Shown here: in pieces, positions 1 through 14,225 of the stretch
Numbering within the stretch: the stretch's first letter is position 1
How the letters are laid out: the number at the start of each line of letters is the position of its first letter
Position numbers and translations under genes: made by a program
NCBI GenBank assembly: GCA_004154925.1
Contig: QJNS01000252.1
Span: forward strand, 1-64,000
Source: Monosporascus cannonballus
Taxonomy: Eukaryota; Ascomycota; Sordariomycetes; Xylariales
Direction: 5' to 3'
DNA length: 64,000 nt
The notes under the pieces: model-generated
Seen by the model: the letters and a program-made list of their open reading frames with translations, nothing else
Told to the model about the DNA's origin: nothing
The model's database searches: none

Positions 1-91
<91 letters not shown>
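1..91. repeat. (AAT)n microsatellite at window edge
   Basis: About thirty uninterrupted AAT units open the window. The array probably continues to the left of base 1. It directly abuts the AT-rich block and has no coding content. Confidence 0.95.
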
Positions 92-93
<2 letters not shown>

Positions 94-3000
94 CGGTTTT
101 TATTAAAATTTATATCCAATAATCTAAAATCTATAAAAAATTTAGTAGCGATATTTAAAAAAGAAAAATACTGAGAAGTTTAAGAATTCCAAAATTTAAA
201 TTTTAGTACGAATTAATCTAGACGATTACGAACGCTAGTTTGCTCGGCTATTTCGAATAGTAAAAACTCTTTAAAACTCGAACAAAAATCATCGTAGATA
301 AAAGCGGTTACAAAGCGACGAGTTTAATAAAGTTTAAGAATTATAATAGCAATTTACTATTTTATTTAATTTTGTTTATACGATTATACCTTTTTTTTTA
401 AAAAAAGCATTTTTATTTATTATATTTTGATAATTTCACAATAAAAAGGTTTAAAATAATATTTTATAATTAGAATATTACGATACTGTTATAACTATTT
501 TTGAACCTTTTAAATTTATATATTATTATATCGTTTATATTATAAACTTAAAACAAGATAATAACTATATTATATTATATAAATATATTTTATTTGTTTA
601 GCACATTTTATATCTTTATATAATATAATTCTATATTAGCGTTTATATTTTATTACTATAAAAATATTTAATCTTTTTTATACCTACTTATTAATAAATT
701 ATAAATATTAAATCTTGTAAATAACTTATTCAGTAAACAAATTATTTAAATATAAATTTAATGTTTTTGAAAAAACAATATTAGAATTTCTTAGTTAAAT
801 AATATTAAAATATAAGGTTTAAATTCGTGCTTAAATAAATATTTCGGTATATTTAATTTCGCGTATAAATTTTATATTATTATAAGTACATATTTACTTT
901 TATACGTTTTTGAATATATGTAAAATATAATTTAAATTCAAGTTATACTTTCTAAGCTAAGTTTAATATATTAAAAGTTTCTTATAATTTTAACAATAGT
1001 TTTATTAATAATATTGTGTAAGACTTTTTTTAATATTTAATAATTATATTTATACTAATATTAAAGGTATCAATATAAAACTAAAGTATTTCTTAGTAAT
1101 TACATATTATTTTTAATTTATTATCTTTCTCTAAATTATGAATATATTAAAATATTAGTATTATAAGTTATTACAATAATATTTTTTATTATACCAGTGT
1201 TAAATCTTTTTTTATATTTTCAAGATATAACATATAATATTATTTTGTAAATTATTATAAATTTTTAAATTTTAAGGTTTATAGAAATTTAAATATGCTA
1301 ATTTATTTTATCGAAGTCTTTTTAAGAATACGTTTTATTTATTTATAATAATTTCGTATTTTCTATTTTAAAGACATTTTTAAAAAATCTATTATATTAT
1401 TTCAATTAAAATTTTTTATATTCCCTATTTAGCTATTATTTATTATTATTATAAATTAATTTGTAAATCTTTGAATTATTTTTATTTTTTATTGACTTTA
1501 TTTATGCTAAAAATATTTTGTATTTCGTTATATTTTTAAACTTTAAATATTAATTATTTTTATTTTTATTTTAACATTTATATTAATATATTTTCGTATA
1601 ATTATAATATTTAATTTAATATTAATGTCGTTTTTAAACAATATCTACTTGTATAAATTTTAATTACTTTTTATATAACGTAATAAATATTTCGTGTTTA
1701 TATTTTTAATTGTATTAAATTTCTTTTATATAAATATTATATACTTTAAAAATTTTAATTCTTTTTAAAATAACAGCTATTTATTTTAACAGCTTTTGTA
1801 GTGTAATTTTAAAACGAAATTAGTCGTTTAAATTTATTGATTTAATATTTTATACTTTATAAAAATATATATATAATTTATAAATTAAACTATTTCTTTT
1901 TTAACTAATCTGTCCGGCCGTAATTAATATGTATTAAAACTTAAAAATATATTTAAATTTTATTTCAATTTATTAAAATTATAAAATTTTATTATTATTA
2001 TTAGTTTTTAATAAAATATATAAAAATTCATTTAATTTTTTAATTTTTTAAAATCAGTATTAGTTCAATCTGTTAAATACATTTAATTAATCTTTTATAG
2101 TAGGTTTAAACTAAGTTAAGGTATGTGCTGTAAAAAAGTTATTAATATTATATATATATATATATATTATCATTATTTTCTTTTATAATATAACTGTATT
2201 TCAACCTCAGGTAAAGTACATTCTATATTTCTATTTCTATTATATAGGTTTAATTTTTAACCTAGGATTAAATCAATTAACATTGAAATTAATTACGTTA
2301 TAATAATCGTTAAATATTTATTTAATTTTTAATAGAATTATGAAATAAACTTTTATAGTATATAACCTTTAAAAACTAAAATAAATATTAAATTTATAAA
2401 AACAGTATATTTTATAAATTCTATTATAAATATTAAATAATAATATTATATTATCTTAATTAATACTAAAAACTATTTATATTATTAAATTTTATTTATA
2501 AAGTATTATAATTTAAAGTATTAAAATACGTAAATATATATAGGATAATTTAACTTTTTAATGTTTTTTCTCTGTTAATTATTATTTTCTAGTATTTATA
2601 ATTTATCTCGTTTATTTTCTTCTTCGCTATTACTATTCGTTATATTTTTTATAATTAGTTATAAAGTAGTATAGCTACGTTTTAGCCGCTTATAATATAG
2701 TATGATCGTTTTTTATTTATCGAAATCTTAATTTTAATATTAGAATTAATTGACTTTTTAAATAAATATAACCGTTTATTTATAAAACAACTTTATAATT
2801 TTCGACATTGTTTAGTTTTTTAAACTAGGTTTTCTATAATAAAAACATAAATTCGGTTTCAGCATTATAATTTATATAGAATTTGTGGTATAGTTTAAAC
2901 AACATTAAAATTTATATCGATTTATTTTAAGCGAACACTTAATATATTTTTAATATTTAAAATAGCGTAGTTTTTTACATTATTAATTTTAGTACTATTA

Positions 3001-4879
3001 TTTTCTAAAAATAAGTTTTTAAATTTAAGTTAAATTAATTAAGCTTTTGTAAATTTCTATTATATCTTAAAGATTTATAATATTATAACTACTATTTATC
3101 GTAATTATTACTCGTGTAATAAATCTTTATATTTTATTTTTTAACACATTATAAAATTCGATTTACAAAGTATTACTTATGTTTTAAATCTAGTTTAATT
3201 GAATATTTGTTCACTTTTATTTTATTTTTTCAACTTTTAATAAATTTAAAATTACACATAATTTATGAAGTTAAAAGAATAAATTAAAAAAGAAGATTTA
3301 AGTTTTAGTATAAGTATGTAAATAATTAAAGTTTAGTTTAATTTTCGCATATCTATATGTTTTTTAATAACTTTGATATATAGTTCTTTATTAAAGTGTG
3401 TTTATTTTTTTAGAAAAAATATATCGATTGTAATTTATTTATTTTCAAACTTTTTAAATTTAATAGCGTTTTATTTTAATATAGTATTTAACAAGAGTTT
3501 CTTTAATAATTATATTCTTAATATATTAAAGCATGAGTTTAAATTTAAAAAAACTATAATTTTTAAAACATTTAATTTTAAATATATTTTATTCTACTTT
3601 TTAATTTCTTGTATTTAAAAACATATATTATAATATCACATTTATTTTTAACTTTTTAAAAACAATAAATTCGCAATATTTAAGTTTACAAATATCAAGT
3701 TAAAATAAGTTTATATTAACTACGCAGATTTTATATAATTCTATGTTAAACTTTTTAAAAATTTAAGTTTATAAATTAAATAATAGTATTTAATTAACCG
3801 GTATTTTCTGAATTTATTAAATAAATATATTAAAATATAAAGAAGATAATCTATATTATTAATTAAGACAGTGAAAATAAATTCTTCGTTCTAGGTTATA
3901 TTTTACGCCGTTAACTCCAGATTATCTTTTTAAAATATCGATGCTTTTAATTACTTAGTAATTAGGCTAATTAAAGTTTTTTTTACCTTTGCAAAGTTTT
4001 AAAGTTTTAACTTTATTATTTATTTAAGCGTTAATTTTTTCGAATTTCTTAATTTATTTAGCGTTTTAAACCAAAATATTTTTAAATTTCTAATTTAGTT
4101 AAATATTTTAATAAAACCAATTTAGCTTTTTTAAAAGATTTATTATTTTTATTAAATATATATATATATATTGAAATAAATTCAACGATTTGATTCTTAA
4201 TTATTTTAGCCGTATTTCTTTTTAAAATAAGTTATCAATTTGGTCTTTTTTATTAAAACAAATTTAACGTTTAAATAAATTAACTTAATTTAAATATTGA
4301 AAATATTTTCTAATATAATATAAAAATAATTTTTATATTATAATAAATATTTAACATAACGATTAAAATTTTTTCTCTTTTTTAAAACTGTAAAATAATC
4401 TTTTATTTATAGTTAATATTTTTTCTATAAAAATTATAAATACGTATAGTATATTTATAGCTTTTATTAAATAGATAAAAATAAAACGAAAAATAAGTAA
4501 AATTGATTTTAAAGTCGAATAATAAAGGCTAATTATTAAACATTATATTAAATTTGTAAAGTGTAAGAGATTAATTATATTAAATAATGACAACAAAATA
4601 ACAAATTATACTTAAATTAAATATTTAATTACTAAGTATATAATCCTTTATAAATATATTACTTTATTTATGTAAATATATAATAGATTTTCTTAGTTAC
4701 TAATAGCTTAAAACTCGGTTATTATATTAGTAACTGTGGAGTCTTTAATAGAAGCGAGAATATAATACGCATATTTATTAAAAATTAATTCAATTTATTA
4801 TAATTAATTTAAATTTATTATTAAAAGATATTATAACACCGCTTAGAAGCTTATATAACTCGCAAATATATTTAATGCG

Positions 4880-4913
<34 letters not shown>
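4880..4913. repeat. (TTA)n microsatellite
   Basis: About eleven uninterrupted TTA units within AT-rich block A; read on the other strand it is the same unit class as the AAT array at the window edge. Confidence 0.9.
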
Positions 4914-4915
<2 letters not shown>

Positions 4916-5254
4916 AATTTTGTAGTATTTGGAAATTGAAAACCAACATCGCTTTTTTTAAAAATAAATATTTTCAGTAAATTAAAATATTGACGGTTTT
5001 TATTTGTCTTACAATTTTATAAACTTTATATAGTATAGTTAAAATAGTTTTATTAAAAATTTTACTAAAACGAATTACCGGTAGTATATATCCGAAAGTT
5101 TGCGATATAATATCGTAATTAATTATAATTTAAGAAAATGTCGTAAAAAAGATTAAAAATAAAGTTTTTTTTTTAAGTTTTTACCAATTAATATCTAATA
5201 TTTCTAGCTGTAAAACTGGTAAAAATTCTTAAAACCTTTTATATATATTTAAAG

Positions 5255-5620
5255 TTTATCTTTAATGTTTATTTTTAAAGTTGTATTTAAAATTTATCTT
5301 TAAAATTTGTAGTATAAAATTTAATATTTCGACCTTGTTGAATTAGTTAACGAGTATAAAATTTACCAAAGTCAAATCTTGCTAGCAATTACGTATTCAG
5401 CTTTAGAATAAGGCTGTCAGAGGCTAAGAAAGTGTGCGTATTACTAAACAAACGTTAAGCATTTTATATATTATTTTTACATAATAACTAGAACATTGTT
5501 ATAAGGTAATTATTTTATAAATAGTTGTTTAATTCTCTGTTAGAGAAAGAGAGCATTTTTGACTCAGTTTTATTATATTCGTATTATTTTTAATACTGAT
5601 TTTAAAATATTTAATATATT
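5255..5620 (+). repeat. LTR-like repeat, copy A
   Basis: Its first half (about 5,325-5,380, containing TCGACCTTGTTGAATTAG and ACGAGTATAAAATTTACC) matches copy B near 10,275-10,335. Its second half (from 5,421, AGGCTAAGAAAGTGTGCG onward, about 200 bp) matches copy C from 12,763. Differences are mostly C/T and G/A, as expected after RIP. Same orientation as the other two copies. An LTR or other dispersed repeat is the likely origin; the exact ends cannot be fixed by eye. Confidence 0.6.
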
Positions 5621-6931
5621 AAAAATCTATTAAATCGCAAGAAATAAGCGATGTAGTTACGACTTCGTACGATAATAAATTAGTTATCTTAGTTATTAAG
5701 TTATTAAATTTTTAAAATTAAAATTTATTTTATTTAAGCTTCGATTATAGCTTAGCAAATACGAAAAAAAGTACATATATTAAGTTATAAAAACAATTAT
5801 ATAAATATGTAACTAGAGTTATTAAAGATTTTTATAAAATAATAAGAGCATTTATAGTTACATTATAAAGTTTAATAATTAAATATAGTATTATATATTT
5901 ATAATAATAATATAACGATTTTTTTATATTTATTTCTACGTTAAACTTTATAATATTTCAAAATATCTTATTGTAAAGTTTTCGAAAATAATACTTTGTA
6001 TAAATTATATATTTTTAATTAGTGTCATTACTAAAAATTTTAGATTATTTATTAGTAAACGAATTAAACCTTAGAAAAAGATTGAAAAAGATGTTACAAA
6101 ATTAATTAATATTTTATTTAATTTATACAAATTTAATAACTTAGTTATATATTATTTTTAAAAATTAAAATTTCTTATTACGATTTTAAAGAATAAATTA
6201 TACGATAATATACGTTATATTTAGTTTATTTACAAATATTTAATAAAATATTTAAAAAAGTATTAAAAATATAAAAATTAAAATGCGAAGTTTTTATTAT
6301 ATTTGCTTTATAAGTTAGTTTTAAAAACTGAATAAAATATATTAAAAATCTTATAAAAACATTAATTGTTTTTATTAATAATATAACTAAATTGTATTAC
6401 GTTTTTTAAATAAACGTTATTATTTTTAATAGTTTATTTTATTACACCTTTTTTTTATAATTATATTTATATTCATAATTATTTCGAATAAAATTTTAAA
6501 CAAAACTTATATAATAGATATTTAGGTTAAAGATATATTTTCAAGCTAAGCTAAATATATAGAAATTATTATACGATATAATTTGCACGATAAATACTAT
6601 ACCTAGTATCTTCGAATAAAATAGCTGATTTATAGTTTTTAAAATAAAATTTATAAACAGATTTTAAATATAAAATTATTATTTCGAGTTTTTATTATAA
6701 CCGTTTTTATTACATTATAAGTAGATAAAGTTTTAAAATATTTAATAATTAATTTAATATTTATAATTGTTATGAAACATTTTTTATATAATAAATATAA
6801 TTATATTTTGTAAACTGTTTTTAAAAATATCAAAAAAGTTTATTTTAAATATTACGTCCTAATAGACCTCGGTTTCTAAAAACGGTTGTAGAAAGAGCTA
6901 AGAAAATCAAGTTGATTAAGTTATATAACGG

Positions 6932-7022
6932 ATTACTAATTTACTAGTAATAAGCAAGTAAGCTAAATTACTAACTTACTAATAATAAACTAATAAGTCA
7001 AATTACTATCTTATTAATAAGA
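6932..7022. repeat. 35-bp tandem repeat, three units
   Basis: Three consecutive units begin with ATTACTAA or ATTACTAT at 6,932, 6,967 and 7,002, giving an exact 35-bp period; the third unit is shortened. Units differ by a few substitutions. It lies directly after a G+C-richer islet that begins near 6,860, so it may be an internal minisatellite of a degraded transposon. Confidence 0.75.
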
Positions 7023-8187
7023 ATTTAAAAAGCTGTATAAATATATATTTTTGTAATTTTTATAATGTAAATAACCTTAATTTGTAATAAGATGTTATTA
7101 TTTAAAACATTCTTAATATTATAAAATATAACAAATTATTATATTTATTATTTATATTCTTATAATATTTTTATTAATATAAATCGATACGACTTATATT
7201 TAATAACTAGTTATACTATATAGCTATTATATTAAATATGAAATAATAAGTTATTATAATTTAAAGTACTTTAAAATATATATATAATTATTAGATTTAA
7301 AAAATTGCATATTTAATTATACTAAAAAGGAAATTTCTAAAACAATTATCTTAAAACATTTTTAATAAATATAAACATACACTTTATATACAATTTACTT
7401 ACTAAAAATGTTCTTCGATATATATATATATATATATTAATAAGATTTAAAGCTAATTAATAAATAATACTTTGTAATATAGCAAATTTAAAGGTAGATT
7501 ATAGTATAATATATTATAAAATATTTAAAAACATAATTAATTAATAAAATTAAAATACAAATCGAAAGTAAAATTTAATTTAAGTAATTTTCTTACGATA
7601 TATAAATATATAATATTATAAATTCGAATTAGAAATTTAATGAATATTACGAACTTTTTAAAAATTTTTATTTATTATTATAAAAGTAGAAAAACCGGCT
7701 TTTATATTAGATATTTTATAAATTCAAAATATAAATTCTCATATTAAATACATATTATTTATGTTAAAGTATTAAGTATATTAACTTAATATAAAATTAT
7801 ATAAATAATAAGTTATTTTAATTATTACACTTATATAAGTTAATAAAAGTTAAAAAGATTTATGTTAATAAAATAAAAAAATTATATAGAGGTTATAAAA
7901 TTATATTAATATATTTTTATATAATATCATTATTAAATTATTTAAGTATATAATATTTTAATATATTGCAAATTTATTTTTAAGAAAAAACGTTTTATAA
8001 GTTGTTTTTACATACTTTTAAAAAGTAATAAAGATTAATTAACCGTAATAATACTTTAATTAAAAATTTAATATTATTTATTTTATTTAAAATTATGTTA
8101 TATTTTTAAATTAAATCGAAAATATTTATTTAATAGCTATTTATATATATACGAAATTAAATATAAAAAATACGTACTATTAAATAC

Positions 8188-8209
8188 GGAAGTCGGGCAG
8201 GGTGTTACA
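8188..8209 (+). mobile_element. Possible polypurine tract and LTR start
   Basis: A purine-rich run (GGAAGTCGGGCAGGG, 8,188-8,202) is followed immediately by TGTTACA. In many Ty3/gypsy elements a polypurine tract directly precedes an LTR beginning TGTTA. The sequence to about 8,450 is less AT-rich than its surroundings and could be LTR remnant. I found no matching second copy, so this is only a hint. Confidence 0.25.
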
Positions 8210-10229
8210 TCTATAATTAGACTCGTTTGATTAAAAAGCCCGGGTTTTGCATATATATTAAGGAGTTCTTTTTCGCTATAGATTTAACTCTAGGTATTAT
8301 TCACGACCATTATCACTCAGCATATTTTTTGCTTTTTCAGTTATCGAGGTTTAATACTATTAATATAATCGGATTAAGTTCTTTATTTGGACAATCTCTT
8401 TTTATATCGTAATATAGCTTACTTATTTACATTAATCAAGATCAATCCTCTTTCTAGTTTAATTTAATACGTATTAAAAAGGTTATAAGTAAAAAATAAA
8501 ATTTAAAACGAAATATAGTTATTTAAAGTATTTAATTATATCGTTTAAACTATATAATAACTTATTATATATTAAATATATATTAATCGAATATTAATAT
8601 AAAAAAGTAGTATTAAAATTATTATTATTTAAAAATTACAAAAAAGTATTTATAATATTTATTTGTTAAAAAAATTTATATTGTTAATAAATTAAATTTA
8701 TAAAAACCTTAAATATTTTATATATTTATATTTTTTATAAAAACAATAAAATTTAAAATATTGCAAATAATTTTTATAAATAAAAAATACTTTATAATAT
8801 AAATTTATTATTATTTATTAATATCGAAATAAATATAGATATTTAAATTATTAGTATATAATAATATTTATATTATAAAATATAACATTGAAAGAGTTTT
8901 ATTGCGTTATGAAAAATAACAAATTGTAAATTATTATGTATTATTTCGAAAAATAATATCATTTTAATAATTATTTTAATTTTAAATTTTTAAATTTAAA
9001 ATAATAGTTTAACGTAAAATAATTAAAATAGTAAAGTTATTTCGTTAAAATAAATCTCGTTTTTACTTCTCGCTTCAGAAAAAGAAGTTTAATTAAAATT
9101 TTATTTAAATAATTTTATTTATTTCGAAATAATAAAAATACAAAATTAAAAAAGCAAGTTTAAAATATTAAAAAACATTAAATATATAGATATCTGAAAA
9201 GAATTCTAAAATTATAAATGTGTATTGTTTTATTAATAAGGTTACAAGTATTTTGTTAAAAAGAAATACATATAAATTTAAAAAAATAAAGTTAAAAATA
9301 TTTTTCAAAAGATAATATATATATTAACAAAAATTATAAATTAAAAATTATTTATTTTATACTAATAACACATTAATAACGTTTTCGAAACAATATTATT
9401 ATCTATAAAGGTTAAATACTTATTTTAATTTTTAAGATTTAATAAAATTAAAAAAACGAATGTTTTAACAAAATATAAAATAAGTACAAAACTATAACCT
9501 ATTCAGAAAAATATTAGTTTATTAAAATATAAAAGTATAATGTATATATTATATAATTCGGATTTATTTAATGAAATTTATTAATTAATATTATAATTTT
9601 TATACAGTGACTTACTTCGGCGTTAGAGAAATACACCAATAATTATTTCGAAATTATTTTTATAAAGTATAAAAGTAAAATATTAAAATTTTAAAACAGT
9701 ATTATATTCAGCTGAGAAAAAATTGTTTTATTATTAATTTTATATTTCTTTTTAAAAGTATTAGACATTTTATTACGAATTTATCTTTATTTAAAAAATT
9801 ATATATCGAAAAAGATTATAATATTATTTTCGTTGTAGTAAAAAAACGAAATATATTATTATATTACAATAATAATGAAATTTATTATTTATAATTTAGT
9901 AGAAATTTTATATTATTATAAGTTTTAGTAATACGAAATTTTTAACAATGTAAAGTTTAAGTATTATTATTTTATTTAATAATAACTTTTAGAAATTATT
10001 TTCGTATTATTTATAAATAAGCAAAGTTTGAATATAATTTCTTTATTTATAAATATATAAATAAAGAAAACATTAAAATAAATTTTTAAAATATTATATA
10101 AAATATTTAGCGATTAATATTAAATAGATTAAAAGATTATACGTATTAATAGTATAACTTATATATAATATCAGGTATTATTTAAAAAATAAAAGAACAT
10201 TAATTAAAATATTTTAATAACGAAATAAT

Positions 10230-10640
10230 GTTTACGTTCAAAGTTTATCCTTAAGGTTTACCGCTTAAAGCTTAACCTCTCGACCCTGTCAAACTGTGGA
10301 GCTAGCGAGTATAAGATTTATTATAGTCTAAGCTTCTCGTATTACGGCTTGATCCACCGTAGCAGCTCCAGTATATATATGCAGCTGTAAGTACTAGGAT
10401 AATTGTCATAATTGCGATTATTTCACCGATCTTTTACCCTAGTAGCGTAGCGATATAAGGTGTAATCGTAACATGTCGGCAATTATTCGGCTTTAAAGTG
10501 AGACTTTATAGAACTAAGATATAATTTATTCTAATTATAAAAACTATAAATTAGATATTATATTTCAAAATATTGGATATAATATCTATCTTACAAATTA
10601 TATCGCATAATGATTTTGTATATATCTAGCTTAATTTGGA
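10230..10640 (+). repeat. LTR-like repeat, copy B
   Basis: The least mutated of three related copies. Its first part (10,275-10,335, with TCGACCCTGTCAAACTGTGG and GCGAGTATAAGATTTATT) matches copy A. A later part (10,514-10,620, with TATAATTTATTCTAATTATA) matches copy C near 12,960-13,065. The middle, around the CTAGTAGCGTAGCGATATAAGG stretch, has no counterpart seen in A or C. It probably shows the repeat closest to its state before RIP. Confidence 0.6.
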
Positions 10641-12762
10641 AACTATAGCTTGAATTTTCCTATATCTTATGAAAAAAAAATATTTTAAATATTTTAAATT
10701 TATTAAAATAATACAATAAAACATTATAATAAATGAAAAAGAAAAATATAATAATAAAAGCGAATTTATATAAAAGATTTCTCTAAAAATTAATGAATAT
10801 TTTATTATATATATTAATTAATTCAGGTTTAATTTTAATTTTTAAGAAATATTTTAAAGTTTTTAAAATTATACAATTTATAAATTTAAAGTTAGTTTAT
10901 AAGTTACGGGTTTCATTTTTATAAAACCAAATTTGTTAGAGTTTTTTATTATTATTAAAATCTAAATATATTAACGATGATTTTGAAAACAAATTTGAAA
11001 AATAACTTTAATATAAAAGCTAAAAACATTTAAACGTGAAAAACGATTTAATATATCAAAAAACTATAATAATAAATAATATTTTATAAAATGGAAAAGT
11101 TTTTTAAAAGCAAATAAAGATTTTGCGATTATTTATTGAAATATTATTATTTTCTCTAATTTTTTAAAAAATAAAAATAATAAAGTTTCTTTTTTTAAAA
11201 ATACGATATAACGAAAAAGTTGTAATATTAAAAAGAGATTATTTATTACTTATTGTTTATCAAAAAGACGTTATTGTCGAATTTTTAAGCATATTTATTT
11301 TATAATAAGAAATCTACGATTTATTGAATATTTTAAAATAAAATTGCAATTTAATTCGCAATAATATCGAAACGACAATTTTGTAATTATCGTAATTATA
11401 TTTAAACGTTACTTTAATTTTTATTTGTTGTTTTGATTTATATATTCATTATTCTTTTTACTAAAAATAATATAATATTAAACGATATTATTAATATATT
11501 TAATTTTCTTTTTGTAAAAACTTTACAATAATTATAGAAAATTAATCGTTAAATATTTACGTTAAAACCAATACTAATGTTTTTATATTTGATGTTTTTT
11601 TAAAAAAATTATAACAAATTAAGTTATTAAATTAAAACGATAATGTTATTATTTAGTAAAATATCTAGATAATAGACTTAAAAATATTAATATTAATGAT
11701 AAAAAATATTAAGATCAAATAAATACAAATTTAGTAGTATAATTTGTTATAAAATAGTAAAGAAAAATATTTTATTGTTTTAATATATGTAATAGGTTTT
11801 ATTAAATTTAAATTTCACATTTATTTAAGTTTTTTCAGTTTATATATTATATTCGTAAAAGTTTTATTAAAAAAACAAAGAGAATTTAATTTGCTTTTAA
11901 AAAACATAAATCTTTTTAGAATTTTTAATTTTATCTTTATTTAAGATTTCGAATTTCGTAGCTTTTTAAAACGTTTCGTTAAAATCGAATATAAACCTAT
12001 TAAAAAAACTGGGATTTTATCGCTACGAATGAATAATGTTATTTTCGAATAATAATAAAAGATAAAATTTACGTTTATTATAACTTCATTATTATTTAAA
12101 AAAAAACAACGTATTTATTACTTTATTAACGATAAATCGATATATAAATTATAACTATAATATACAAAAAATACGAAATTTTATAAATAACTTTAAAACG
12201 AATTAGTAACGAAAAAAAGAAAAACCTATTAAGAAATATATATAAAATATGCATTTATTTTTTGAAAACATTATTTTAAACTTATTAAAGAAATTTGCAA
12301 AATCTTATATTGAAAATATAATAAATCGAGATAAAAACGAAATACGAACAAATCTTTATTTATTATTAAGTAATAAAAATATATAAAGGTTTATAGAGAA
12401 TTTAAAAAACGGATTGGTTATAAATAAATAATAAATTATATATTGATAAACGCGAAAAAAATTCATTTTAAGATAAAAAAATGATTTATATATACTATAA
12501 AAGTTATACTTAAAAACGGTAAAAGTTTTATATCTGAAAAATTCCTCGTATTTTAATTATTTTCGTAAAACATTTTCTGAATATATCATTTTTTTAAAAA
12601 TTATGCCAATTATATTTTATTATTAATTTTTGCGCATTTTTATTTATTATAAAATTATTTAAATTTTTTAATAAAAATAACTTACTGATTATAATATATA
12701 ATAAAGCGATTTTATTAAAAACTTTCAAAAATAAAAATCAAAAAAGAGAAAAACTTTATTAA

Positions 12763-13075
12763 AGGCTAAGAAAATATGCATATTATTCAAAGAACGTTAA
12801 ATATTCTATATGATATTTTTAAGAAATAATTCCTTTATAGATAATTGCTTACTTTTATTTTAGAGAAAAAATGCAACGTTTAAACTAGTTCTTATTATAC
12901 TTGTATTATTTATCTTATTTTAATTCTAAAACATTTAAGAAAGAGTTTATAAAATTAAAATATAATTTATTCTAACTATAAACACTAGAAACTAATTTTC
13001 GTATTTAAAAATATGAAATATATTATCTATTATAGATATTGTATTACATAATATCTTTTTATATATTTTATTGCA
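12763..13075 (+). repeat. LTR-like repeat, copy C
   Basis: Begins with AGGCTAAGAAAATATGCA, aligned with copy A at 5,421, and runs on into a segment aligned with copy B (TATAATTTATTCTAACTATA at 12,960). It therefore bridges A and B and shows that all three derive from one repeat. Substitutions are dominated by transitions. Confidence 0.6.
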
Positions 13076-13294
13076 TTTGAAAAGTAAATTATATATATAT
13101 ATATATATAAGTTTAGTTTAATAATATTATTATACAAATTCGATGTTTTGTTATTAATTTAATCAATAATATTATTTAAAAAATTAATTAAATTAATCAT
13201 TAAAAGAATAATAAAATAATTTAAAAAAAAGTTCAATTATATATCTTATTAATTTAATTTCTCTTTTATAAATTTCGACTTTCTATAACGGAAT

Positions 13295-13412
13295 AGAAAG
13301 AACTAGCTACTCCGCTAAATGATCTAAAAGATCAGCAGTTCTAACGCTAAGGTGCGTTGGAAGTTCTTTTCCGCGCTTAAGTAGGAAACGCCTCGAGGTC
13401 TATTTCTTTACA
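13295..13412. other. G+C-richer islet in AT block
   Basis: About 120 bp of near-normal composition inside AT-rich DNA, including GGTGCGTTGGAAGTTCTTTT and GTAGGAAACGCCTCGAGG. No reading frame or second copy was recognised. It is probably a fragment of a transposon that was mutated less than its surroundings. Confidence 0.5.
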
Positions 13413-14031
13413 CTTTATTTGTTCAATATAATATATAATACATTTCGAATATATTGACAATGTATTATTTTAGGGAATTTATTAACAGCTTATGTAGTTT
13501 TAATTTAAAAGTTTATTGCATATATATCAGTAATAAATCGTTAAAATTGTTTGATTAAAATAAAACTTTTTTTATAAGTATTTTAATAATTTAAAATATA
13601 AAATAGATATTATAATTATATAAAATATATTACTTATATTCGTTTAATTAAAAACATTTATTAGAAGTAATTTTTAAATTTTATATGTTATCATTTTCGT
13701 TTGTAAGCTGATAACATTATTTTATTTATAAAACTATATATATTATTACATTTTGTTCATATTTTAAAAGGTTTTCAAAATTTAATCTAAAATTATAGTA
13801 AAAGATATAAAATATAATTCTGTGCTTTATTATAAAATTTATTATTATTTATTATTTTAAAGTTGTATTAAACGATATTAATTAAGAATTAAAAATTTTA
13901 ATTAGCTTATTAGCCCTATTTTAGAAATTTGGTTTTTATTAATAATATTTTTTTTAAAAAAATTAGCTAATATATTAAATCTTCAACGAATATTTCTTAA
14001 TCAAAAGTTATAACTGTAGCTAAAGTTGTTA

Positions 14032-14085
14032 CGCCGTAGGCGCAGCCACAACCTCCAAAATGGGGTCCTGATCACGATGAGGCAA
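14032..14085 (+). repeat. Left inverted arm, 54-bp identical core
   Basis: Exact reverse complement of 16,240-16,293; it contains GGCGCAGCCACAACCTCC and GGGGTCCTGATCACGATGAG. Immediately outside it the left arm has changed toward A and T where the right arm keeps G and C, so the RIP boundary lies at about 14,032. Confidence 0.9.
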
Positions 14086-14204
14086 CACTTGTCCAGTTTC
14101 TGCGCCATCTCAGTACGTTAAAACAAGGGAATTCTTGAAATCTATCGGTCATGTAGATAGTATGGCCTAAATTGGGTCTGCAAAGCTTGGCGTCTCTCCG
14201 CCGT

Positions 14205-14225
14205 GGTGACCAAGGCTTGGTCACC
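14205..14225. other. Perfect 10-bp palindrome
   Basis: GGTGACCAAG and CTTGGTCACC are separated by one base. It lies between the left arm and the dehydrogenase pseudogene. It could be a subterminal hairpin of the element or a chance palindrome; no function can be assigned. Confidence 0.6.

Larger units (their letters stand above)
92..13883. other. AT-rich, RIP-degraded block A
   Basis: Nearly 14 kb of extremely AT-rich sequence with stops in every frame. The few open frames (for example 3373-3618 and 8227-8412) are low-complexity Ile/Phe/Tyr/Asn/Lys strings and not credible genes. Residual G+C-richer islets occur near 5.3-5.6 kb, 6.86-7.0 kb, 8.2-8.45 kb, 10.24-10.5 kb and 13.3-13.41 kb; several of these are copies of one repeat. 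The pattern fits transposon DNA mutated C-to-T and G-to-A by RIP, which acts on duplicated DNA in ascomycetes. No original element can be named with confidence. Confidence 0.8.

Noticed and set aside
1..91. Telomere or subtelomeric end
   Set aside because: The AAT array is not a telomeric repeat (fungal telomeres are usually TTAGGG), and nothing else marks a chromosome end.
3373..3618. 81-codon open frame in AT block A
   Set aside because: Almost only Phe, Ile, Tyr, Asn, Leu and Lys, as any AT-rich sequence would give; starts at a non-ATG codon and has no motif.
6932..7022. CRISPR-like array
   Set aside because: Units are contiguous with no spacers, and the genome is eukaryotic.
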